A program made the translations under genes and the position numbers. Positions 46,848 through 57,618 of a DNA stretch of 57,876 nucleotides are shown in pieces. The DNA comes from Polychytrium aggregatum. Its lineage: Eukaryota > Chytridiomycota > Chytridiomycetes > Polychytriales. Each line of letters starts with the position of its first letter. Within the stretch, counting starts at the first letter, position 1. Under the pieces are notes generated by a model. The model worked only from the letters and a program-made list of their open reading frames with translations, searched no databases and had not been told where the DNA came from. Where the stretch lies: positions 1 through 57,876 of the forward strand of contig NW_026516400.1 of NCBI RefSeq assembly GCF_025602895.1, in the 5' to 3' direction.

Positions 46848-49798
46848 TTAGCGACGAACTCCGGGCGTCGCCTTCGGCTTTGAGGGATAGCGAAGGTGGA
46901 AATCAGCAACAAGATCAGTGGCGTGGGAAACATTGGCAGCGGGCTCCCAAGACCGGTCAGTCTCGGAATAGCCCTTCCACTGAACCAAGTACTGTAAGCG
47001 ACCACGGAAGAGCCGAGAATCGAGAACAGTCTCGACCTCAAACTCTTCCTGGGAGTCAACAAGAATGGGAGGTGGTTCAGGTTGGGTGAACTCGGGAACA
47101 ATGTCCTTCGTTCGGGGTTCAAGGAGGGATACATGAAAGACGGGGTGGACTTTAAGTGTGGAAGGGAGTTTAAGTTCAAAGGCAACGGGGTTGATGCGGC
47201 GAAGAACTTTAAAGGGGCCAAGCTTTTTCTGATCAAGCTTGTTGGAGGGACGAAGGGTGCGGATGTGGCGACGATCAAGAAAAACGAGGTCGCCAACGGA
47301 GATGTCGGGAGTGGGGAGACGGGATTTGTTGGCCTGCACAGTGTAGGACTCTTGGGCAACCCGGAGGTTGGCCTTGAGATCCTCGAGAACGGTCTGAAGT
47401 CGGTCGACACGTTCCTCGGCAGAGGGCACAACAGAGGGATCACGGATGATGGAGGGATCAAAAATGGGGTGATGGCCATGGACTGCAAAGAAGGGAGTCA
47501 TGCCAGTGGAAGTGTTTTCCGAGTTGTTGTAAGTGAACTCGGCAAGGGGAAGGTGAAGGGTCCAGTCGTCTTGCAGGTAATTGCAATGGATACGCAAATA
47601 CTGCTCGATGACCTGGTTGAGAACCTCGGTCGAACCGTCGGTCTCGGGGTGGAAGGCAGAAGAAAGGGAAATCTTCGTCTTCAGAAGCTCATTGAGGCGC
47701 CTCCAGAAGGCCGAAGTAAACTGAGTTCCTCGGTCCGAAACAATAGACCGGGGACAACCATGCAAGCGGAAGATGTGGGAGAGGAAGAGTTCGGCGGTTT
47801 GCTCGCCTGTAACCGTCTTCGTGGTGGGCACAAAGTGTGCTTGTTTGGACAGGCGGTCCTTAACCACGAAGATGGAGTCAAAGCCGTTCGAAGGTGGGAG
47901 ATCCGTGATGAAGTCCATCGACAGGTCCCACCAACGTTCGGAAGGAACGGGGAGAGGGTGAAGTAAACCATAAGGGGAGTGACGGGACGGCTTGGCTCGC
48001 TGGCACGCTTCACAATTAGCAATGAAGCGACGCACAGACTTACGAAGCCGGGGCCAGTGAAAGTCCCGGGAGATGAGCTCAACGGTCTTGGCAAGACCAA
48101 AGTGACCAGCGGCAGCGGAGCAGTGACGTTGCTCAAACACTTTGAGCTGGAGCTCGGGGGAAGGGACAACGATCAGGTCTTTAAAGTAAAGGAGACCGTC
48201 ACGGAAGGAGTAATCGCCGTCAAGACGTTTGGCGTTAAAGTCGGAAAGGAGGGAACAAGAAAGGGTGGCAGCTCGAATCTCGGAAAGAAAGTCGGGATTC
48301 GAGCCGATAACAGTGATGCTGTCGAGAGAAATAGACTCGAACAGCTGAAGGAAGTTGGTGGAGTGGAGGGAGTCACCAGGCTTTATCTCAAAGTCAGAAC
48401 GGCGACTGAGAGCATCGGCTTTGGTGTTGAGGCGACCAGGGCGGTGGTAAATGCGGAAAGCAAAGTCAGAAAGGAATTGGGCCCACCGGAATTGGCGGCG
48501 AGAAAGTTGGGAAGCGGAAGTGAACCGGGTAAGGTTCTGATGATCAGAGAATACAAGAGTGGGATGATCAGGGTCGGCAGCCATCAAGTAATGACGCCAG
48601 GCAGTAAAGGAATCGACAATGGCGAGGAGCTCTTTGTCGTGAGTGTCATAATTCACCTCGGCGGGACGGAATTGCCGAGAGTGAAAAGCAACGGGGTGAA
48701 GAGCGCCGTCAGGGTCAAACTGAGAAAGGACGGCACCCAAAGCAAAGTCAGAAGCATCGGGCTCGATGACAGCGGGTTTAGAGAAATCAAAGTATCGAAG
48801 AATAGGTGCGGAAGTGAAGGAATGTTTAAGAGAATCAAAAGCCTCTTGGGCCTCGGGAGACCAAGAGAAGGTGGAGGATTTGGTGGTGAGGGAAGTCAAA
48901 GGACGAGCAAGTGCAGAAAAGTCCTTGACGAAGCGGCGGTAAAAGTTTGCGAAACCAATAAAGACTTGGATGTCGCGAGCAGAAGAGGGAACAGGCCAAA
49001 GAGAAACGGCCTCGACCTTGGCAGGGTCCATTTTGATGCCATCGGCAGAAATGATCATGCCGAGAAAATCAACTTCAGAAAGGTCAAAAGAACACTTGGC
49101 CGGATTGACCTTAAGGGAGTGTTCACGAAGGCGAGAAAGAACAAGTTTAACATGCTCCTCATGCTCCTGGGGATCTTTTGAGAAGATCAGGATGTCGTCA
49201 AGATAAATGACAACACAGACACCAAGGAGGTCCGAGAAGATGTCGTTCATAAAAAACTGGAAAGCAGCGGGGGCATTCGAAAGACCAAAGGGGATAACGT
49301 TGTACTCAAAAGAGCCAGATTTGCAAACAAAAGCAGTCTTCCACTCATCGCCCTTCTTGACACGAACCAAGTGGTAAGCATCAGGGAGGTCAAGGTGTGA
49401 AAAGACGCGGGCAGAAGAAAGTTTATCCAGAAGATCCTGGAAGAGGGGAAGAGGGTAACGATTCTTCTTCGTGATGGCATTGAGGCCCCGGTAGTCGACG
49501 CAAAGGCGAAGACCACCATTGGGCTTCTTCACGAAGAAGCAGCGAGCACCAACGGGAGAAGAGGATTTGGAGATCCAACCACGTGCGAGGGCGTTGGTCA
49601 GATACTCCGAAAGAGCAGATTCCTCGGCCGGGGACAAAGGATAGACTTTCCCCGGCTTTGGCAAACGAGGTTCCTTTCCATCCTCGGTCCGTACAAACTC
49701 AATAGACAAGTCATACGGACGGTGAGGAGGCAAAGAAGAAGGAGGGTCAGACTTGAGGCTGAAAACGTCGCCAAACTCATTGTATTTGAGCGGGACAC
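46848..49798 (-). pseudogene. A8 pol fragment, open but 5'-truncated
   Basis: From 49798 to the stop at 46848 the minus strand is uninterrupted across RT (YLDD), RNase H, integrase (HHCC, D-D-E) and chromodomain. Gag, protease and a 5' LTR of its own are missing; an LTR belonging to A9 sits directly upstream. It could be transcribed from that LTR, though no proper start or frameshift signal remains. Confidence 0.9.
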
Positions 49799-50588
49799 TG
49801 TTAGAGTCCGAAGGGGACTCAACGGCAAAAGAAGAAGTGAGCTCGAAGTGAGCTCAGGGAAGGCAAGGGTAAAGTCCGAAGTGGACTCGGAGAGGGAGCG
49901 AGGGAAGCAAAGATCCGTTCAAGATAAGACTTGTCTCGAAATGAGACGTGAGGAACACTCAGAGAATAAAGTAGAAGGCACTTTATTTAGTCCTATTTTG
50001 AACGCTGAGGTTCGACTACACATCGCGGGGGTCAGGCTATTTATAGACAAGTCCGGACTTGGCAGCGAAGGGCGGCCAAGGGAGGGAAAAGTGGGCGATC
50101 GAGCAGGGCGAAGGGGGCGATGCACGAACGAGGGCCGAGAAGGACCACCGAGACAGGCAGAGAACCAAAGCGAGAGAGGCGCAAGCAAAAGCGAAGCACC
50201 TGGCAGGAGAAACGTGCAAAGGCGAAGCAATGTGACTCAACGTCCAAGAAGCGGATTGGTCAAGTATAAGGTTGGGGCAAATGCGTGCGAGATGAACAAG
50301 AGATCGGGGCGGTCAGGCAGGTCATGAGTCACCGGTGGGGGACACATGACCGGCAGCCGAATTGCAACCAATCGCAGCAAGGCGCGTGCACAAACAAACC
50401 GGCGCGTGCGAAGAAGACAAAGGAAGCGGAGCAGCGCGGGAAAACGGAAGTGCGGAATGGGCGGAAAAGACAGGCAAAAGGCGGAAAATTGGAGGGGAAC
50501 TGCAAGGCTACACACAAACAAACAGAAAGGCAAAAGAACAGCCAAGTGGGCAGTCAAAGTGGAGAACAAGCAGGAGCTATCCCTAACA
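49799..50588 (-). repeat. A9 LTR (790 bp)
   Basis: On the minus strand it runs TGTTAG to CTAACA. It matches the A3 LTR over roughly the first 100 bp (shared actgcccacttggctgttc) and then differs at many A5-type positions. Confidence 0.92.
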
Positions 50589-50600
50589 TCATCCCCTTCC

Positions 50601-51230
50601 TTAGCGACGAACTCCGGGCGTCGCCTTCGGCTTTGAGGGATAGCGAAGGTGGAAATCAGCAACAAGATCAGTGGCGTGGGAAACATTGGCAGCGGGCTCC
50701 CAAGACCGGTCAGTCTCGGAATAGCCCTTCCACTGAACCAAGTACTGTAAGCGACCACGGAAGAGCCGAGAATCGAGAACAGTCTCGACCTCAAACTCTT
50801 CCTGGGAGTCAACAAGAATGGGAGGTGGTTCAGGTTGGGTGAACTCGGGAACAATGTCCTTCGTTCGGGGTTCAAGGAGGGATACATGAAAGACGGGGTG
50901 GACTTTAAGTGTGGAAGGGAGTTTAAGTTCAAAGGCAACGGGGTTGATGCGGCGAAGAACTTTAAAGGGGCCAAGCTTTTTCTGATCAAGCTTGTTGGAG
51001 GGACGAAGGGTGCGGATGTGGCGACGATCAAGAAAAACGAGGTCGCCAACGGAGATGTCGGGAGTGGGGAGACGGGATTTGTTGGCCTGCACAGTGTAGG
51101 ACTCTTGGGCAACCCGGAGGTTGGCCTTGAGATCCTCGAGAACGGTCTGAAGTCGGTCGACACGTTCCTCGGCAGAGGGCACAACAGAGGGATCACGGAT
51201 GATGGAGGGATCAAAAATGGGGTGATGGCC
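50601..51230 (-). pseudogene. A9 pol fragment: integrase C-terminal part and chromodomain
   Basis: On the minus strand the frame continues from the B-right boundary (GHHPIFDPS) to the stop at 50601, with the chromodomain intact (EFEVETVL, WKGYSETDRSWEP). The catalytic core is lost. An apparent longer frame upstream is antisense B LTR and gag. Confidence 0.88.
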
Positions 51231-51615
51231 TGTGATGATCATGCACGTTGGGAACACGTGTGGACTGCTGCGCGTGATGCACCATGAGTCATGCTTGTTT
51301 GTCTTGGCGTGTATTCCCTGATTGGCTGGCGCCGATGACTCTGACTTCGCCTCCGACTGCGCTGTGCTTCGCCCCTCTCGCTGAATGCTCCGCCTCCCTC
51401 GCACCCCCATCTCGTCCATCGTTTGTCGCTCCACCCTTCTCGCCCACTTTCGCCCTTCGGTTTCCCTCTTGGCTATAAAGCCCCTCCTTTCTTGCACCCA
51501 TTTTGTATCTTCAGTTCGAACAACACTTGTTGTTATCCGATAAGTCGTAATATAGCTTATCGTTGTTCGCCAAGCACCTGGTCGTCCAGTGTCGTTGCTT
51601 GTCGTGGTCCTCACA
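51231..51615 (+). repeat. B-right 5' LTR (385 bp)
   Basis: It runs TGTGATGATC to GTCCTCACA. It holds TGAGTCA at 51285-51291, TATAAAG at 51474, and R-region hairpins AACAAC/GTTGTT and CGATAAG/CTTATCG. Confidence 0.93.
51474..51523 (+). promoter_or_regulatory. B LTR core promoter and predicted transcript start
   Basis: TATAAAG begins at 51474. AGTTCGAACAA, complementary to the PBS, occupies 51513-51523, exactly 39 nt downstream as in family A. The start site is inferred from the self-priming model. Confidence 0.62.
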
Positions 51616-51617
51616 TA

Positions 51618-51628
51618 TTGTTCGAACT
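51618..51628 (+). other. B-right self-complementary primer binding site
   Basis: TTGTTCGAACT, 2 nt after the LTR, is the exact reverse complement of 51513-51523. Confidence 0.75.
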
Positions 51629-51735
51629 CCCTCTCTCTGTCTGACCACCTGCTTGGCTGAGGCTTCGTTGCTGCCCTCATCCTTCTATTCTCTGTTGTCT
51701 TCCCTGCACCCTCGCTCCCCACTTTCAAAGCCCAC

Positions 51736-52719
51736 ATGGACCAACTCCAGGCCCAAATCGTTGCCCTCCAGGAGGAACTGGTCCTCCTCCGGACCACACA
51801 CTCTTCCGCCGCCCCACAGCTCCCGCACATGCCGACCCCGGACAAGTTCGACGGCACCAGGTCAAAGTTCCGCCCCTTCGTCAACCAGTGCCGCCTGCTC
51901 ATGATGCTTCAGGCATCCAGGTTCCCGTCCGAGCAAGTCAAGGTGGGTTACGTCTTGAGCTTGCTCACTGGTCCGGCCCTACAGTGGGCGACTCCCTTGA
52001 TCGAGTCGAACGATCAAATCCTGCACTCGTTCGACTCGTTCATGGAACGCTTCCGGCAAGCGTTTGACGATCCCGACCGCACCCATACTGCCGAGCTGCT
52101 CCTCTCCTCCATGGCACAGGGCAACCGCTCGTGCATGGACTACGCTTCCGAGTTCCTCCGCGTTGCCGCCGACCTTCCCTGGAACGACGAAGCCAAGATC
52201 TCCGCCTTCCGCCGTGGCCTGTCGAGGGAGATCAAGCAGCGCCTCTCCTTCATTGACCCTCTCCCTCTCCGCCTGGTCCCGTTCGTCGAGCGTTGCCTCA
52301 AGATCGATGCACGTATTATCGAGCTCAACAACGAGCTCCGAAACACCGGCCCTGTTTCCTTCGGCACCCAGGCCTTCCACCCCCGCACCCCGTCCTTCCA
52401 GCCGCCCGCCCAGGAGCCTCAGGTCCTCTACTCCGAGCCGATGCAGATCGACGCCGCCGTCGTCAGCCGCCTGACCCCCGAGGAGAAGAATCGCCGCTTC
52501 CAGGAGCGCCTCTGCTTCCGTTGTGGCAAGCCCGGCCACGTCGCCAAGTCCTGCCCCCTCAAGTCCGGCTCCCGTGCTCCCGCCTCTGGTTCCCGCTTCC
52601 CCGGCTCCCGTCCTCAGGCTCCCGGCTCCCGTCCCCGTTCGAAGGTTGTCCGAACCATCGTCTACGATGATGGTGAGGAGGAACACTTCGAGTCGGGAAA
52701 CGACCAGGCCCAGATCTAA
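51736..52719 (+). CDS. gag: B-right Gag
   Basis: This 327-residue Gag starts with ATG 120 nt after the LTR. It carries an N-terminal coiled coil, a Ty3-type capsid domain (FRPFVNQCRLLM, ALQWATPLIE), a linker and a canonical CCHC knuckle (CFRCGKPGHVAKSC), followed by a Gly/Ser/Arg/Pro tail. Its translation is identical to B-left Gag, which supports a recent duplication. The stop TAA (52717-52719) lies inside the frameshift stem. It is intact, but pol beside it is not. Confidence 0.93.
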   Translation: MDQLQAQIVALQEELVLLRTTHSSAAPQLPHMPTPDKFDGTRSKFRPFVNQCRLLMMLQASRFPSEQVKVGYVLSLLTGPALQWATPLIESNDQILHSFDSFMERFRQAFDDPDRTHTAELLLSSMAQGNRSCMDYASEFLRVAADLPWNDEAKISAFRRGLSREIKQRLSFIDPLPLRLVPFVERCLKIDARIIELNNELRNTGPVSFGTQAFHPRTPSFQPPAQEPQVLYSEPMQIDAAVVSRLTPEEKNRRFQERLCFRCGKPGHVAKSCPLKSGSRAPASGSRFPGSRPQAPGSRPRSKVVRTIVYDDGEEEHFESGNDQAQI

Positions 52720-52741
52720 GTGGAGGCTTAGATCTGGAGCC
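52695..52741 (+). promoter_or_regulatory. B-right gag-pol -1 frameshift signal
   Basis: Slippery GGGAAAC is at 52695-52701 in gag register with 5-nt spacer GACCA. Stem arms GGC+CCAGATCTAAG (52707-52720) and CTTAGATCTGG+(A)+GCC (52727-52741) flank a 6-nt loop. The pol frame is open from 52701 through the ATG at 52803. Confidence 0.85.
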
Positions 52742-55700
52742 GTCTCCCCTTCCTCCAGAAGCAAGCGTCGATGGTAAGGAGCATGAGGTAAGTGTCGAAC
52801 GCATGGCTATGTGTGGAATGATCAATGTAGTCGGTGGTGGATCGCACTCTGTCAAACCCGCCTCTTCTAAGGGCACATCTGGCTCCCAGATGTCTTTGAC
52901 AGAGCTCCCGATCTCCACACCACCTGCGAAATTGGTCATCTGCTCGAACCATGCTGCCGACACTGATCTCTGCTCCGAGCCTTCTTCGTGCGTTTCGTCG
53001 ATTTCTTCGTCTTCTCCCGTTTTCTCCGCTTCTCTTGTTCTCCCTTCTGGTCGCTCCCTCTCTTGCCAACTTCTCGTCGATTCTGGCGCCTCCGGCAACT
53101 TCATCGACGAGAGCTTTGTTGACCGCTTCTCGGTCCCCCTCATTTCCAAATCCACTCCCCTCCCTGTCCAAGGTGTCGATGGCCAGCCACTTTCTTCCGG
53201 CCCCATCACTTTTGAGACGGAACCCCTCAAGATTGTTCTTGGGGACTACACTCAACACCTTTCCTTTGATGTCATTAAGTCTCCCCACCAACCTGTTATC
53301 CTTGGCTATCCTTGGCTGCAGTCCATCGAACCCAGGTTCCACTGGGCTCGTGGACTCCTTTGCCTTCCCCGTCCTGCAAACCACATCCTCAAGGTTGTGG
53401 ATGCCTCTTCCCTCCCTTCCGTTTCTTCCGTTTCTCCTTCTCCCCTTCCTCTTGTTGGCGACACACCCAATGTTTTCCCTCGTGCCTCTACCGACACCAC
53501 TGTGGTGCTCGCTTCTTCGCCTCGCACCGTTTGTACTCGCGAAGATGATCAGAATAAAGTGATCGCTCAACGTTATTCTGATTGTGTTCCGAGTGAGGTG
53601 CCCTGTTCCTGTGCTGCTCGTCCTGGTCCCTCCGGTCTCGTCTCCGTCCGTCCTGGTCTCCCCGGTCCCGTTGCTTCCAGTCCCGCTCCTGTCCGTGTCC
53701 AAGCGATCAGGTACAAGTCGTTGGAGCAGTCCGTCCTCGACACACAGTCTAGCCCCGACCCCCTGACTGTGTTCCAAGTCCTCGTCCTTCCTGCCACCGA
53801 TCCGGATCCGACGCCCCTCTCGACGTCGATCCCCGAGGAGTACAAGTCGTTTGGCTCAGTCTTCTCGAAGCAGGAAGCCGACTCGTTACCCCCGCACCGG
53901 ACGTACGACTGCCCGATCGACCTGGAGCCCGGCAAGACCCCCAAGTTCGGACCGCTCTACTCCCTGTCAGAGCCCGAACTCAAGGCCCTTCGTGAATACC
54001 TCGACGACAACCTCGTCAAAGGGTTCATCCGCCCTTCGTCCTCTCCAGCCGGTTCCCCGATCCTCTTCGTCAAGAAGAAGGACGGCTCTCTGCGTCTCTG
54101 CGTGGACTATCGCGCATTGAACACGATCACGGTCAAGAATCGTTATCCCTTACCGTTGATCAACGAGATGCTGGATCGAGTCCGGGACGCGAAGGTGTTC
54201 ACGAAGATGGACCTCCGCGGGGCCTACAACCTGCTGCGTATCCGCGCAGGCGACGAGTGGAAGACGCCTTCCGCACTCGTTACGGCCAGTTCGAGTACTT
54301 GGTGATGCCCTTCGGACTCACCAATGCTCCGGCCACCTTCCAGCACTTCATCAACGATGTCCTTCGTGAGGAGCTGGACAACTTTGCGATTGCCTACCTT
54401 GACGACATTTTGATTTACAGCGCTGACCCCACTCAGCATGCAAATCACGTCAAGCAGGTCCTGGCCAAGCTCCAGGCTGCAAAGTTGTACTGCAAGCTGG
54501 AGAAGTGCGAGTTCTCCAAGGACAAGGTCTCGTTCCTCGGCTACGTCATCTCGCCCAAGGGTATCGAGATGGAACGAGCAAAGCTCTCCGCCATTGTCGA
54601 CTGGCCCGTCCCCCGCAATGTCTCCGACCTCCGTTCCTTCATTGGGTTCTCGAACTTTTACCGTCGCTTCATCGACGGATATGCCAAGATCGCCGGTCCG
54701 CTCACGCTCCTGTTCAAGAAGTCCCAGGTCTTCCGCTGGTCCCCCGACGCTGTCACAGATCCCTCTGCCCGCCTAGCTGCACCGTCGCACTTGTGTCACT
54801 GTTTGCGTCGCACACTTTCCTTTTCCTTTGTCCTGTGACGCCTTTCCTTTTTCCTTGCTCTCATGTTGCACACGCCGCTCTGTGTTCCCTGCATTTGTCA
54901 TCGACCATGCATTAGTCAGACGCCGTGTCACCCGCATTTGTCAGCCACCGAGCATTTGTCAGACTTTCACATGTTTCTCCGGTTAGCCGTTGCTGCCTGG
55001 CTGCTGTCCCGCCGCCTCCGCTGCTTCGCCCCCGCTGCGGCAGGCTTCGCCTCCGGGACCGCCAGACAGATAAATAGCCCGCCTTCACCCGCTCATGTTT
55101 CTGGTCATCACCTTCGACCCCAGACACACTTGACTCTAGATCCTAGCCTCGCTAAGATCAATAAAACCCTTCTCTATCTTCTTCTTTTGATCTCCTCTTG
55201 ATCCCGTGATCTGACAGACGCCCACAAGGCCTTCCAGTCCCTCAAGGAAGCCTTGGTCTCCGAGCCCGTCCTTGCGCACCCCGACCCATCCAAGCCCTTT
55301 GTCGTGGAGTCTGATGCCTCAGACTTTGCGATCGGATGCGTCCTGTCCCAGCGCGGCTCCGATGGCCACTTGCACCCTTGCTCCTTCCACTCCCGCACGC
55401 TCATGGATGCTGAACGCAACTACAGCATCTATGAGAAGGAGCTCTTGGCCATCAAGGAGGCATTCGAGGTCTGGCGACACTACCTCGAAGGTGCCCAACA
55501 CCCAGTCCAAGTCCTTACCGACCACAAGAACTTGGAATACCTGGCGTCGGCCCGCATCCTCAACCAGCGACACGCCCGGTGGTCGCAGTTCCTGTCTCGG
55601 TTCGACCTCCGGATTCAATACCTCCCCGGTCCAAAGAACGGCAAGGCCGACGCTCTCTCCCGCCGCCCGGACTATGTCCCTCCGTCCGCACCTGTGTCCA

Positions 55701-57205
55701 AGGAGCCTCCCCCGTTGCTGCCACCTTCGTCGTTCGCCTGTGCCGTCCGTCGCTCCTCGGATGCAAGTTCCACTCGCCCTGTGGACTTGCTCAAGCTCAT
55801 TGCCGAGGAGCAACCAAAGGACCCGTCCCTGGACCAGCTCCGCAACGATCCCAAGTATGTCCTGAAGGATGGTCTCCTCACCTTCATGGACAAGATCGTT
55901 GTGCCCGAGTCGTGTCGAGTCCCCGTCCTCAAGTCATGCCACGATCCTGTCGCTGTTGGACATCCTGGCATTCGGCGGACTCGGGCACTGATCTCGAGGC
56001 AGTTCTGGTGGCCCTCAATCCGCAAGGATGTCCAGGCTTATGTCTCGACGTGCGACACTTGTGCACGCTCGAAAGTCCCTCGACATAAGCCGTTTGGATA
56101 CTTGCAGCCCCTCCCGACGGCATCGCGACCCTGGTCTCTGGTGACGATGGACTTTATCACCGACCTCCCCGAGTCCAACGGCAAGACTTGCATCTTTGTC
56201 GTCGTCGATAGCCTGACCAAGATGGCCCACTTCCTTCCCTGTCGGTCCCTCCCAAGTGCCGAGGAAACAGCGTCGCTGTTCCTCGACAACATCTTCCGTC
56301 TCCACGGTCTCCCGGACAACATCGTCTCAGACCGTGGAAGCCAGTTCACCTCGCGGTTCTGGCAGGCCCTGTGCTCGGAACTCGGCATCAAGACCAGTCT
56401 GTCCACGGCGTTCCATCCCCAAACCGATGGACAGACTGAGCGGGTCAACCAAGTCATCAACCAGCATCTCCGCTGCTACACCTCGTACCAGCAGGATGAC
56501 TGGGCGATGCTACTTCCGCTCGCCGAGTTCTCATACAACAACCTCGAGCACACCTCGACCAAGGCCTCCCCGTTCCTGGCGACTTACGGCTTCAACCCCC
56601 GATTCGAGTCTCCGGTCCTTCCTTCCAGCCTCGATGTCCCCTCCGCGACCGACCGAGTCGAACACCTTCAGCACAACTTGGCGTTGCTGAAGGAGAACCT
56701 CGAGAAGGCCAAGGCGGACTACAAGCGCTTTGCGGATGCCCACAAGTCCGACGCTCCCAAGTTCGCTCCTGGCGATCAAGTCTGGGTCCTAACACGCAAC
56801 ATCAAGACCACCCGTCCAAGCAAGAAGTTGGACTACCAGCGCATCGGACCCTACAAGATCGTCGAAGCCATCGGTTCCCTCGCCTTCCGCCTCGACCTTC
56901 CCAAGGATCTCAAGATCCATCCGGTGTTCCATGTCTCCCTCCTCGAGCCCCACAAGTCGAACACCCTCCCCGGCCGCATCCAAGACCCTCCTCCGCCAGT
57001 CCGCGTCGACGACCACTTGGAGTATGAAGTTCAGGAGATCCTCGACTCCAAGCTGGTCCGCGGTAAGTTGAGCTATTTCGTTGATTGGAAGGGCTACTCG
57101 ACTGATCATCGCAGCTGGGAGCCCGCCAACTACGTTAACGCTCCCGACAAGATAGCCGACTTCCACCGCCGGTACCCCCGACAAGCCTGGACTTATTGTT
57201 CGTAA
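52701..57205 (+). pseudogene. pol: B-right pol polyprotein, frameshifted and split by a solo LTR
   Basis: In the -1 frame after gag: a Ser/Pro-rich leader, protease (LLVDSGASGNFID, VILGYPWLQ), RT ([19 protein letters not shown]), RNase H ([28 protein letters not shown]), integrase with HHCC ([15 protein letters not shown]) and D-D-E (MDFITDLPE, SDRGSQF, DGQTERVN), and a chromodomain (EYEVQEIL, WKGYSTDHRSWEP). Two lesions: one base lost near 54266 after DEWKT, and the D LTR plus 5-bp duplication at 54751-55221, which falls between RT and RNase H. The portion from 55222 is open to the stop at 57205. Confidence 0.92.
54751..55216 (+). repeat. Solo LTR of family D (466 bp) in B-right
   Basis: It runs TGTCAC to CTGACA with duplication gacgc at 54746-54750 and 55217-55221. 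Removing it with one TSD copy restores the pol reading [10 protein letters not shown]. It is the counterpart of 4609-5074. Confidence 0.95.
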
Positions 57206-57233
57206 GAGTGGCCGTAGTTTGGGGAGGGGATGA

Positions 57234-57618
57234 TGTGATGATCATGCACGTTGGGAACACGTGTGGACTGCTGCGCGTGATGCACCATGAGTCATGCTTG
57301 TTTGTCTTGGCGTGTATTCCCTGATTGGCTGGCGCCGATGACTCTTACTTCGCCTCCGACTGCGCTGTGCTTCGCCCCTCTCTCTAGCAGCTCCGCCTTC
57401 CTCGCACCCCCATCTCGTCCCTCGTTTGTCGCTCCACCCTTCTCGCCCACTTTCGCCCTTCGGTTTCCCTCTTGGCTATAAAGCCCCTCCTTTCTTGCAC
57501 CCATTTTGTATCTTCAGTTCGAACAACACTTGTTGTTATCTGATAAGTCGTAATATAGCTTATCGTTGTTCGCCAAGCACCTGGTCGTCCAGTGTCGTTG
57601 CTTGTCGTGGTCCTCACA
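57234..57618 (+). repeat. B-right 3' LTR (385 bp)
   Basis: It runs TGTGATGATC to GTCCTCACA directly after purine tract ggggaggggatga. About nine substitutions separate it from the 5' LTR, including a cluster near 57383 (tctctagcagc versus tcgctgaatgc). Confidence 0.93.

Larger units (their letters stand above)
46046..49798 (-). mobile_element. A8: 5'-truncated family A copy in the tandem array
   Basis: This 3753-bp unit is pol from [11 protein letters not shown] onward plus a 790-bp LTR (46835-46046). It is almost identical to A7 internally. Its LTR shares variants with the A9 LTR (tgcgtgcgag, ggaatgggcgg). Both its junctions are gggacac/TGTTAG. Confidence 0.9.
49799..51230 (-). mobile_element. 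A9: family A 3' end with LTR, host of B-right
   Basis: On the minus strand it holds integrase C-terminal region, chromodomain and a 790-bp LTR (50588-49799). At 51230/51231 it meets the B-right 5' LTR at the same base as A3 meets B-left. Its 642-bp internal part equals that of A3 without A4. Confidence 0.9.
51231..57618 (+). mobile_element. B-right: family B chromovirus with both LTRs and a solo D LTR
   Basis: LTRs lie at 51231-51615 and 57234-57618, with gag, pol and purine tract ggggagggg between them. Excluding the D LTR and its TSD it is about 5.9 kb. The two LTRs differ at about nine of 385 positions. The flanks do not match: tggcc before and cgctt after, so no target duplication. The left flank is family A pol and the right flank is unrelated LINE-like sequence. 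Recombination between B copies or a rearrangement at this element is likely. Confidence 0.92.

Noticed and set aside
34918..51230. Reading A5-A9 as full-length elements or as one element with internal LTRs
   Set aside because: None has gag, protease or a 5' LTR of its own. Each unit starts inside pol directly after the preceding copy's LTR.
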